Source: Zopfochytrium polystomum (lineage: Eukaryota > Chytridiomycota > Chytridiomycetes > Chytridiales > Chytridiaceae). Taken from it: a stretch of 64,000 bases of DNA. Every line of letters starts with the position of its first letter. Position 1 is the first letter of the stretch. Positions 46,801 to 55,982 of the stretch are shown one piece after another. The notes under the pieces were generated by a model. That model was not told where the DNA came from. It worked only from the letters and a program-made list of their open reading frames with translations, and made no database searches. The position numbers were made by a program, and so were the translations under genes. The DNA is taken from NCBI GenBank assembly GCA_025765615.1, contig JAIVFJ010000127.1:124001-188000 (forward strand), in the 5' to 3' direction.

Positions 46801-46861
46801 CGCCGACGCCGGCCTCGACCGAGGGCGGGGCCGAAGTGACCGTGGCGTCGGTGTCAGACAT
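43826..46861 (-). CDS. Long coiled-coil protein with Ser/Ala/Lys-rich head (915 aa), function unknown
   Basis: Exons as read: 46199-46861, 45948-46157, 44207-45898, 44043-44130, 43901-43965 and 43826-43855. Intron 1 (46158-46198, GTAGGT...TTGAAG) is only 41 nt. The last two junctions are chosen because they give a helix-compatible end (DQTNRALLLRLKLQKFINST, then DGSSPMVEE and stop). Residues 1-200 are low complexity, basic and Ser/Ala/Pro-rich, as in microtubule-binding heads, but no CAP-Gly or other domain is seen. Residues ~200-850 form a nearly continuous coiled coil with heptad Leu/Ala and many Glu/Gln. It is convergent with the SLC44 gene, 141 bp apart. It may be a cytoskeletal or Golgi tether; that is speculation. 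Confidence 0.75.
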
Positions 46862-46999
46862 GCGTGGCGAGTACTTTTACAAACGACGGTGAAGCGTTTT
46901 GAGTGTTATTTACTATTGTTCTTGTTGCCGGCTGCTTCTTCCATAACCCAAAAATGGATAAAAATTGGGAAAAATTCCAGCAATGAAATTTAAGGGGGG

Positions 47000-48130
47000 T
47001 TATTTGCAAAACTTGTCGGCCTTGATCTTGAACGCGCACAGGTCAACCGGAGAAATCACAGACGTCGCAAGGCACAATACCTTCTCCCTTCGTTCAATCA
47101 AAACCTCGTTCACATTTCCCTGCGCAATGGTCTCTTCAGATTTCTCAGATTTACTGAAGAATATCTCATTACCCTTTTTTGTGCACGTTTGATCGCAAGG
47201 AGGTCTTCTGGTGAGAGCGCGGCTCGTCCATAGCTCTGAAATTTTTTGCTATAAAAACATCCGACACAGAGGCCATTAGTGTGATCAGAGAAAGAGCATA
47301 ACTCACAGCTGCTCGAAGTCCAGGGCTGCCGCGTCTACCTCCTTTGATGCGCTTTTGCCCTTTTTGGCTTTGTGCTTAAACTCCGCCTGGCACCTCAGGT
47401 GAAACACTTCACGAAAGCCAATCGCATCCGAGTCTGCGCGGACAGCAGAAGACCCGTCGTCGGCAGATAAAAACTTGCCCGACATCGCCGCGCTCATTGC
47501 GAAGCCGTCTTCCCGTTTCACTACCTCCCATTCTTCGGATGGCCCCACTGCCTCGGGAGAACATGTGACGATTCCAATCTTGTCAGTTGTCAAGTATCGA
47601 TCGTACGCCGATTTTAGAGATACACGAGCCTCCCCGGTTGGAAGTTTTGTTGCTTGAAAGACCTGCACAATGGGAAACACGTAAGAAGTCGCCCATCTGG
47701 GACATAATCCAGTGGTCTCTTCTTTGTGGTGGTCTTGCCTGGCCAACATTGTCGGGCTCCGCAGTTTTGATAGTGGTTGCGGCATCTCCAAGCACTTTGA
47801 AAGAAACGGCAAGCTTTTCGCTGCAGAATAGAACAGACGGTGGCTCGGTGGTTTGACTCAGAATGAGGATCGGTCCGTTCAAATCGTCGAGTGAGTCGAC
47901 TGAAACCCAACCTGCATGCCCAGTAAGCGGAAAGAGAAAGGCTTTCGAGGGAACACTGGATGTCGGATAAAAACCTTCCAATGGCTCGTAGGTCGACGAG
48001 TCCGCAGAATGAGACCCAGATTTTCTCTTTTTCGACTTCCTGCCGATGGTAGTTTCAATAACAAAGTGAGTAAAGATCTCAACGGAACCTACTTTGGGGC
48101 ATCGCCCTTGAACCTCAACCGTTTGGACAT
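47000..48130 (-). CDS. FRG1: FRG1 family protein (278 aa)
   Basis: Six exons: 48093-48130, 47739-48039, 47307-47662, 47173-47248, 47081-47119 and 47000-47026. The start MSKRLRFKGD is followed by a Lys-rich segment (KSKKRKS). The fascin-like trefoil has VFQATKLPTGEARVSLKSAY, DRYLTTDKIGIV, EAVGPSEEWE and REVFHLRCQAEFKH. The family C-terminus is KKFQSYGRAALSPEDLLAIK, LIERREK and IKADKFCK at the stop. Length fits (258 aa in human). FRG1 proteins sit in nucleoli and Cajal bodies and act in RNA processing and actin bundling. The second intron starts GC rather than GT (CAG then GCAAGA). The gene is divergent from SDHAF4, with the two ATGs 17 bp apart. Confidence 0.92.
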
Positions 48131-48147
48131 GTCACCGATCCTCAAAA
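48131..48147. promoter_or_regulatory. 17-bp gap between divergent start codons of FRG1 and SDHAF4
   Basis: The two ATGs point away from each other with only 17 bp between them, so the promoter of each gene must extend into the transcribed part of the other. No TATA-like sequence fits in the gap. Confidence 0.8.
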
Positions 48148-48605
48148 ATGCTTCGCGTTATCTTCAAGTCAGCCCCGCGATCGGCTTTTGCACCGTTCTC
48201 TTCTCGCGCAGACCCCCGTCAACCTCTGAATCCCAACATCCCTACGTCTGCCCTGGACGCCCCAACTAGTGAATCCCAAGGGCACCAATTCTCTCGCCCA
48301 GGACCGATTCCGCTTGGAGATAGAGCTCAACAGCGAGAATTCGAGGAGTTAGTTAAGAGAGGTACTACATTCACCGACCACGACGTCACGGCAGACGCAA
48401 GCGAGAAGCATCCCGATGCCGAGAAAGAACCTCTCCGAGGTTGGGAGGGGGACAAGAACCCTCACACTGGCGAAATTGGTGGACCGAAAGGGGCAGAGCC
48501 CACTCGGTACGGAGACTGGGAACGGAAAGGAAGGTAAATCATGGCGCTTGGCAGTGATACATTCTTGCATCTTAAATTGACTTTCTCAGAGTGTTCGACT
48601 TCTAA
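48148..48605 (+). CDS. SDHAF4: SDHAF4-type succinate dehydrogenase assembly factor (133 aa)
   Basis: Exons 48148-48533 and 48590-48605 (donor GTAAAT, acceptor TTCTCAG). Residues 1-20 (MLRVIFKSAPRSAFAPFSSR) look like a mitochondrial presequence. The C-terminal signature HTGEIGGPKGAEPTRYGDW, ERKGR then VFDF and stop is the DUF1674/SDHAF4 motif; the last five residues come from the 16-nt second exon. The protein binds flavinylated Sdh1 in the matrix before assembly of complex II and limits ROS. LAMTOR2 follows 70 bp downstream on the same strand. Confidence 0.93.
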
Positions 48606-48675
48606 ACAATGAGCGTATGATTGGGTGGTTGCGTGAGCGCTGTAGTGAAATTTGACTTGTCTGTTAAATATCAAG

Positions 48676-49497
48676 ATGCTCAAAGTGAAGGTTGTACGGG
48701 ATGTTCTGGCGCAGGCGAACTCTGGGGGAGTCCGTACGACCATGTAAGCCGATCCGCTCGCATGAACGGAATATGTTGCTCGCAATAGCACGTTCGCCCA
48801 CCAAACTAAAGCAACCTGAATGTCGCGCTGCATTGCGGTCTGATCTGACACCGATCCCGTCCGCTTAGGCTTTTAAATGCGGACGGAACACTCATTGCCT
48901 TCGCTGGAGGCACAGATCGTGACGCCAAAACGATTGCGGCTGTGGCAAGCAACATATGGGTGGCGTATGAAAAGCATACTGGTGAAGGACTGGCCAGCCG
49001 ACGAAGACGTGACGACTCGACGAGCATTGACGGCCGGTTCGACGGTGCAGTCTCTAGCGCTAGGCTGGATTCCAGAGCCAAGGTGCGAGGACGAACGAAC
49101 TCAAGTGGAATGACTTCTACTACGACGGGAACCCAAAGCGGCAATTCGTCACCAAACAGGAAGGAGGTGGGAACAGCTTCGTCGTCCCCGGTCAGCGTTG
49201 TTGGCCCAACAGGCGTACCGAAAGACGAAGAGGGGTTGACGAGCGTGATGATACTCTGCGAGGTAACCATTCTTTATTCCACGCGATGAAGCTCAATAGT
49301 CCTCCAGGAGGGTAAAGTGTCCATTACCTACATCAGCAGTATGTTGCTCTGTCTGGTGTCAGACGAAGCTGTGGAGTTCGGGATATTAAAAGCGAAGGTT
49401 TGTCAACCATCCCCTTCTTTTTTTTTTAATTCTGTTCGAATCGACCTAGACAAAGGCTGTGAAGGCGTACCTCGAGCAAGCCATGGCGCCATCTTAG
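48676..49497 (+). CDS. LAMTOR2: LAMTOR2 (Ragulator, roadblock fold) with internal insertion (199 aa)
   Basis: Exons 48676-48743, 48869-49262, 49308-49397 and 49450-49497. The start MLKVKVVRDVLAQANSGGVR, then LLNADGTLIAFAGGTDRDAK, AAVASNIWVAYEKH and EGKVSITYISSMLLCLVSDE match the roadblock/LC7 fold of LAMTOR2 (p14). The family is about 125 residues; here a Ser/Arg/Thr-rich stretch of roughly 65 residues (starting SRRRRDDSTS) is inserted before VMILCE, at the fourth strand. It is purely within one exon and in frame, so likely a real lineage-specific loop. Ragulator anchors Rag GTPases to vacuoles/lysosomes for TORC1 activation. The gene is convergent with ATG5, stops 50 bp apart. Confidence 0.9.
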
Positions 49498-49547
49498 TAG
49501 ATATCCGCGGCCAACAGCAGAGGCAGCCTTATTTTTTTGGCAATGGC

Positions 49548-50879
49548 TTAGAGAAGCATGTTTGGTCCAGTTCGACCCACTTGCAGAACAATGTGCAGAA
49601 AATTGTCAGGGTAAATAAAGTTCAGGGCCAACCAAAGTATTGGAGTTGAGAGTGGGACAGCAATTCCATGCAGAATTACTGACAAAGACGAGTCCCCGTC
49701 TGGGGCGGGAGATAACGGCTCTCCTTTCACTTGAATACTAGCAGGCTCGACCAGGTTAATATTGGATAAAACGTCTGGCATGAGCCTGCGCAGCAGGTCG
49801 AAGACGGTCAAGTCTTCCCCTGAAAGCCAGCTTCAGTATTTGCATGCATTCAGGACGTTAGCGCAGACCTTTGGAATCTTTGGGTGAAACCAAATCCTGT
49901 ATTACTGGCTTGTCGCCTTGATAGATACGGAAAGGAACAAATCGCGGCATGGCCGTGCCGCCAAGTACATCTCGAGGTGCGTTGGGCCCGACGGTTGCCC
50001 CATCCAATGGGTCTGCTGCCGTTGACAAACCAAGCAGCCTCGAATTAACTTCCCAAAACTTGTCGTGATCCCCAGCCTCCAGTGCTTCCCACATGCCGGA
50101 CTGATCGGCCTTGGACAGAGACATTACTTTTTTCGTCGACCCATTGCGGATGAAGTCGGACTATTGACAGAGTCTAAGCGCCGTTTCATGAAGGCTCTCA
50201 GACTCACCTCCTTCAACTGCGCCATGTAAAAGTCACGAGGTGGATCGGCTCCAGATATAGGGGAAAGTGTGCGGAATAACTTATCCGAAGGGAAACTGGT
50301 TACATGAACAGTCAGTTCCCACGGCAAGGACATCTGATGAGTCTGTTGGGATCCTGAAGCGAGTATGTCGTACAATAAGCCAATCGGATAGTGCCTACGG
50401 CAGCAGATTGCTTGTGAGCGAACGGTCGCGACAAATCTTCTATTTACCATTTAAGAGGGATTCCTTTCCAATCGTACCACAGTTCGGAGCTCTGAAACAC
50501 CTTTTCTGCAACTGGATTTCCCTCCAGCAAGTGTTTCTGCACTTTGGATGTGAGGAACGTAAGATAGCCGCATCGAGGCGCGACCAGCTAATAGACGGAT
50601 GAGAGTCTGGTGTTATTCCTGACCATGCCTTACCAGTAGCGGATCTCGCCGCCTTGTCAACCGTCTTTGGTATGTTGATGGGGATCCAGGAGGGGTGGAG
50701 GCGGCTCTCTCCAGCGCTTCCCCGTCCAGTGGGTGCAATGAGATCGCCAACGGCAGCGATCCGTTCCAGACCAATCGCGTGGTCTTCACGTCCACCCAGG
50801 TCGTCATCACAGGCTGAGATAGTTGCGTTTGGGTGGGGTTGATGGAAATGGAATTAGGCGCGGAAAGTGTCTCGCTCAT
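49548..50879 (-). CDS. ATG5: ATG5 autophagy protein (378 aa)
   Basis: Exons 50634-50879, 50448-50587, 50208-50394, 49869-50160 and 49548-49819. The N-terminal VWNGSLPLAI is followed by KVQKHLLEGNPVAEKVFQSS, ELWYDWKGIPLKW and HYPIGLLYDILAS, the first ubiquitin-like fold. Then come LPWELTVHVTSFP, RNGSTKKVMSLSKADQSGMW (helical region with the family's Lys for ATG12 attachment near this block), PRFVPFRIYQ and VILHGIAVPLSTPILWLALN with YPDNFLHIV at the end. ATG5 is conjugated to ATG12 and with ATG16 promotes ATG8 lipidation. The annotated ATG overlaps the TGA of the upstream GPI11 gene as ATGA. A second in-frame ATG at codon 25 (MTTWVDVKTT) is an alternative start. Confidence 0.95.
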
Positions 50880-51701
50880 GATTTATTGCCCTTTTTGAGA
50901 GGAAAAGCACATTCCATCAGGGTGCCAATAGTTGCACCAACCAAATTCCCGGCTAGCGATCCCAGAACAACAGGAATCGGCCACACCTGGAGAGGTTTCC
51001 ATCGGCGCAAGATTAGTTTCGCCATTGGACACGACAAAGAAATCAAATTCGCGCACCTTGGACCGCCAGCTCCGGTCCAGGGGCATCATGAAACCCCCAA
51101 ACCAAGCCCCGACAATGGAAAGCGCTAGGGCATATTTTACGCCCCTGCATTCAGGCCTAACGAAGAAACTTGAGCAGGAGCCATGGCTTTCGTTTGTGCC
51201 ATACGATGAGTCCATTGAGAATATCTGCGTCCACGATGCTTTTTTGGCGGCGACCAACTGGGCTGACGGAAAGACCGAGAGGAACGCGATGAAGGCGGCC
51301 GCGGCCCAAGTTTTTTCAACTTGCCTGTTGATCGCCGAAAGTTAAAGCTCTGCTTCTCAGCTTCAATGCGCTCAACTGATAGAGGGGAGCTCCAAACAGA
51401 ACGGTGACGGTGTGGAGCATCGGGATTGCCGCAGCAGTCCATAGCAGTGAATGTGCAAGAGGTGTGACTTGTCCTATTCGAACACCCTGTGGGACGGCGA
51501 AGAGGCCTAAGATGCCCGCAGTTTACCGAAGTCAAGATCCTCAACTTGAAGCGCTGGCCCGAAGCCGATAAGGAACGCAACCGAATGGACGACCGCCAGG
51601 GCGATTGATGAATTGAATAGCCAATCCTGAGGTGCATCCAAAAGTGACTGCAAAGGGAACAGCAGCACCACCAAAATTGTGACAAGGAACGCTCGCAGCA
51701 T
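50876..51701 (-). CDS. GPI11: GPI11 / PIG-F, GPI ethanolamine-phosphate transferase subunit (198 aa)
   Basis: Exons as read: 51546-51701, 51377-51486, 51205-51324, 51057-51156 and 50876-50986. Two donors are GTTGAG. The third intron (51157-51204) is optional because the frame is also open through it. Helices include LRAFLVTILVVLLFPLQSLL, FNSSIALAVVHSVAFLIGFG and AAAAFIAFLSVFPSAQLV. The diagnostic motif is LSIVGAWFGGFMMPLD then VWPIPVVLGSLAGNLVGATI near the C-terminus, matching GAW.GA.PIPLDW...WP in PIG-F. The protein stabilises PIG-O/PIG-G in the ER for ethanolamine-phosphate addition to GPI. It lies between URA6 (61 bp upstream, same strand) and ATG5, with whose start its stop overlaps. Confidence 0.88.
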
Positions 51702-51762
51702 TGTTGCTGATGTTTCAAATTTCAACGATCCAAAAACAACAAAAAAAAAAAAATGTCACATT

Positions 51763-52807
51763 CTACTTTTGGGGAGGAAAATGTTGGTCAATGACCTTCC
51801 TTGTATCTTGGTAAACTCCATCCACAGTGTTGAGACAGGATATCTGCAGAACGTAGTTATTATGAGCTTCATTGCAGGAGTGAAGGGCGTACCGATGCAA
51901 CTTTTCCCCGCCTGGCGAACGACTCAATGACGGGGTAACTGGTGGATTTGAAGACTTGGAATCTCTTCTTGATTGACTCAATATTGTCGTCCACCCTGCC
52001 ACTTGTCTCTCCTAGCATTTTGACATCAGATACGAACGCGGGTTGTCTGTTTCTCCCACCTCGTTTGAGCAGTCGTTTCAACAGCTCTTCTTCGGGGCAT
52101 TCAAAGTACAGAACCAACTTCCCCTGGCACACCTTCGAAGACATTTGATCAGATTGATTCATGTTGGCGCGGAGTACTGACCTCTTCCTCGAACTTGTCT
52201 GATTGATCAACCGCTCTTGGAAACCCATCGATCAGGAATCGCTTGGCGCCACTCTTCTTCATGGCCTGGTGAAGAAGACTTATCGTAATCTCCATCGGGA
52301 CAATCTGACCCTCTTTTATAATGTTGTTTATAAGCTCCCCGTAGGGCGATCCAGGACGTTGGCGCTCTTCGCGCAGCAGATCACCGGCAGATAGGTGAAC
52401 GAAGCCATAGTCGCGAACAAGGTTTGCGCACTGGGTACCCTTTCCGGCGCCAGGTCCTGGCCCATGGAAGCAAGGCTTCAGCAGAAGAGAAAGCGGATTG
52501 AATAAACAGGAACTGACCACCCAGAACGAAGACCACGAACGTGTCTTCAGGAAGCGGCTCCAATCCGAGGGTTCCTCTCTTTTGCTTCCCTAAATCTAGA
52601 GCGTGCGTCAAAAAGACGTTCACCAAAAGCAATCGTACCGGAACGGAGCCAGTAGTACGCAGCGCCGAAGGTGAGCAATCCCGCGCCAACGATCCAAGCA
52701 GTGTAGCTGGATTTGGGAGTGTTTGACGACGATTGGCCATTTCCAGACGTCGTTGCCAGAGTTCTGTGGCTGATCGCGAATTCGGATCTGACAGCGGCTA
52801 AACACAT
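51763..52807 (-). CDS. URA6: UMP-CMP kinase with N-terminal membrane anchor (280 aa)
   Basis: Exons 52639-52807, 52518-52595, 52182-52456, 51893-52132 and 51763-51843; intron 1 is 43 nt. The start chosen is [10 protein letters not shown] at 52807; the frame is open upstream to 52996, and an ATG at 52931 (MATWPALLSG) is an alternative that would give a longer Arg-rich mitochondrial-type presequence. A helix [18 protein letters not shown] follows. Then come the P-loop [13 protein letters not shown] (across a junction), the NMP-binding part [14 protein letters not shown], the switch [11 protein letters not shown] and the LID/Arg finger [14 protein letters not shown]. It phosphorylates UMP and CMP with ATP. 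The membrane-anchored layout suggests a mitochondrial face, which is inference. Confidence 0.92.
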
Positions 52808-53001
52808 CGATGGATGTGCTGCTGTGCGAGGGTTTGCAAGCGAGAGCGTCGCTGCACTCAGAGGAGGAAATCGGTGACCTTCCACTCGGAACGCACGAGC
52901 GCGTCCTGAAAGAAGTGCTGGCCAAGTTGCCATTTCCAAAATTCCTTCTGCCTTGTGTTGCATTGAATGTGGGCGGTGGTCACCTTGTCTGCACACACAA
53001 A
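52808..53001. promoter_or_regulatory. Divergent promoter region of URA6-like and ING-like genes
   Basis: 194 bp between the chosen start codons (52807 minus, 53002 plus). No TATA box is seen. If the longer URA6 start at 52931 is used the gap is only about 70 bp. Confidence 0.5.
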
Positions 53002-54643
53002 ATGAAGAAGTTGGAAAACATCAGCACAGCCACTGCTGCGATCGTTGGACGTGAAGGGGCGAACGCCAACGCAAGCAGCGGAGGATCGGCAAACGGACGC
53101 GCTGTTGCGGCCGCTAACAGCGCTGCAGCATCGAGTGGCGCACCATCGTCAAATGTCTCACCGCTGGCGTATCTGGAAGTATGCAAACTAACTCCGCTTC
53201 ACTCGTCCACCTTCTGACAAACAAACGCCAAATGAACCGATCGTCCTCTTGGATATCTTAGGACTACCTGGACAGTGAGTGCTCAAGAAAAAATCAGTTT
53301 TGTCTTGACAGAACCATCCCTTTCAGCGATTGAGTCGCTACCCGTTGAGCTAAGTCGGAATTACTCTCTGGTGGGTTGGCGTCGTTTCTGCTCGATCAAA
53401 CTTTAACACCAAAGTGGATGATCCAGATGCGGGAGTTGGACGCTACAGTGCAAAGTAGGCAATTCCGCGACGTCTGGGCGGCATGCTTACTTTACGCTCA
53501 CTTTGTTCAGCTTTGGAACGGACAATCGAGCAGCAAACCACCGGCTTTCCGCAATCGATTGTCGCAGCCTCACCTGAAGAGCGCGTTAACCGGATCCTTC
53601 ATCTCACCACTATATTCAAGGAGTACTTGAAACATGGGGAGGATAAAGTCGCACTTGCAATTCAAACTTATGATATGGTGACAGCTATTGTCGCAAAGAG
53701 TCCAGCTAACCTTGCTCACACCGGTAAAAGGTTGACAGGCACATTCGGCGGTTGGATGACGATTTGGGAAAGTACGAGGAGGAACAAATGACGGGACCGA
53801 AGATGTCACAAACCGTAACGGCCAACGCAAGAGGAGAGGAGCCACGGGCACCTGTCGCTGCCATGCCGGCGCCACCCAAATTGCCGGAAAAGAGACTTCC
53901 ATGTATGAGTTCGAAATGCAATACCATTTTTGACACGACATTCAGCAGCGACAACAGTGGAGACACCTAACAGCAAAAGTATTCGTTTTTCCTCCTCGGT
54001 ACTGCTCTAATCGTTTGTTCACCAGAACGTAAAACTGGGAAGGACAAAGCTACGGAACGGGCTTCTCCGCCACCCCCAACGGCGGTGGTCGCCGGAACTC
54101 CTCGCAAAGAGAAATCGAAAGTAGCATCCACCGCAGCTGTGACGACATCTTCCAAGTCGTCTGGCAGCCAAAAGAAGGATAAAAGCAAGAAAGGAGCAGA
54201 TCCGACTCCAAAAGCGTCGTCTCTAAAACCAGGGTTAGATGATCTGCCGATAGATCCGAATGAGCCGAGATACTGCATTTGCAACCAAGTTTCCTACGGT
54301 GAAATGATTGGTGAGAAGGTCGCCCAGTTGGTTCGCATTATTAATGCATTGCAGGGGTGAGGACCAGCTTTTCGTTCGATTTTCCCTTGGGTAACCAATG
54401 TTTTTTTTACCAAACTGGACCCGCTTCAAGTGCGATAACACTGATGTAAGTGTTGCTGTGAATAAGGTCATCGTTAATGATACTCGCAGTGTGAGATCGA
54501 ATGGTTTCATTATCAGTGCGTGGGACTGACGGGACCTGTGAAGGGTAAATGGTACTGCCCATCGTGCACGGACAAACGGAAGGTACCTTTTATCATGAAT
54601 TACTAAATTTGGCTGAGATATTGGCTGTTAGCGGAAAGATTGA
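53002..54643 (+). CDS. ING-family PHD-finger chromatin protein
   Basis: Exons that can be read: 53002-53178, 53262-53274 (13-nt micro-exon), 53327-53370, 53427-53454, 53511-53677, 53731 onward, an exon ending near 54315 or 54328, a short exon (CDNTD), then 54492-54584 and 54632-54643. Together the first five give [31 protein letters not shown] and [34 protein letters not shown] completes the N-terminal ING helix pair. A Lys/Ser-rich linker precedes the PHD finger [40 protein letters not shown] and WYCPSC, ending KRKRKD. The family targets histone acetyltransferase or deacetylase complexes to H3K4me3. Two junctions are unresolved: the linker intron near 53895-54029, and the one before CDNTD, where the best donor GTGAGA is one phase off. 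Confidence 0.9.
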
Positions 54644-55982
54644 AGCGTCGGATTCCCGTCGTCACGGAGACCAAGAAACCCGGCCAGTCCTACAAGAAAA
54701 ACGAAAAGCATTTCCAAATTGTGTGGCCAAACCAATCGTTATGATCTGCTTACCATGAGTGGAGGTTTGAAGAATACTCGTGGACGAAATTGTAATAGTA
54801 ATGCTCGCAATGAAACCTGTTCTTGCTAGCGGTTGCCCTGCAACCTACTCGCTGTTCTGCTTGATGTCTTTTTTGCCTTTGTGAACAAATGTTTTGGATG
54901 TGTAGCGATTCCGGCTCAGAGTCGTCTGCGCAAAGGCGTTGGACATCAAGAATGACCGGGAATGTGGCTCAACTTCCCTCTATGTCGGGCCTGTGGTTCT
55001 CAGTGGACATTGGCAAAAAATTACCTGCATTGATTATTTCAATGCCTTCATCAAAAACTGGTTCGGCTATTCAAACCAGTTATACTTACTATTCGCGTGG
55101 ATGTTGTTGCAATATACTTTTTTGAAACTTATCCGTCGTCGTCCATTGCATTGGCTCAAGAAATTGCCCCTTTTCCTGCGATCCAACAGATTGAATGCAT
55201 TACACATGAGGGGCAGTGGCTGTTAATCTACAATGCTCGGAATTTCCACTCCGAAGTCTCATGCCATATGAATTTTTGAAGCAGTCACAGATTTGAAATT
55301 TACTGTGAGTGACGAGGGAGACCGTCTGCACAAATTGTGGTCCAGGAATGGCCCATCAGTGGCCTCTTGCAGAAAGTCGATTTTCTCCCAATTCATCAAG
55401 AAACTCTTTCTTGACGAAAGGGTGAGTGATGCATGCAATTGCACCCAGATGTCCCCCACCCCCGTCTCATCCATCTTTCCCCTCCCTCAGAGTGATGATG
55501 AGCCTGAGTGTCTGGGTCCCGCACCTGCAAATGTGGGAGGTCTGCGTGATTGCAACAGCTGAAGGTTGGCGTTTGACAGGGCTGCAGACGTGGTGGGTTT
55601 CCCTTCAGCGGTGGGCAACGACGATGTCCTCACCGTGGAGGCTATGGGAATTCCTTCCCAACTCCTCTGTCTCTGTCTCACTCTCTCTCTCTTTGTGTCC
55701 CTCTCTAATTCTCTTCGCTATTAACGCCAGTTTTAAGTTCCTGTTTCCTCTTTCTTGTTTATCTCTCTTATCACAGAATTCATCATGTCGCACAAGGGGA
55801 AAGGACCGGAAATTCCCATTTTGCCGCCTGCTGCACCACCACCATCGTCGCTGCAGCTGCCACCCCAATCATTCCAAGCACAATAACTGATTGTGAGCAA
55901 TTGCTGTACAGCAGCAGGCAGAGTTGTATGTGCAATCTGAAGCTACACAAGCGGTTTCTTTGCCATCATCATTGTCCTTGCA
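54644..55982. other. Unassigned, broken coding-like DNA
   Basis: Plus-strand segments such as GHWQKITCIDYFNAFIKNWF (about 55000-55060), FPAIQQIECITHEGQWLLIY (about 55165-55225) and DEGDRLHKLWSRNGPSVASC (about 55305-55370) follow each other in changing frames, like one decayed protein. I do not recognise the family. A short open frame at 55785 (MSHKGKGPEIPILPP) precedes Gln-rich sequence. Confidence 0.3.
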
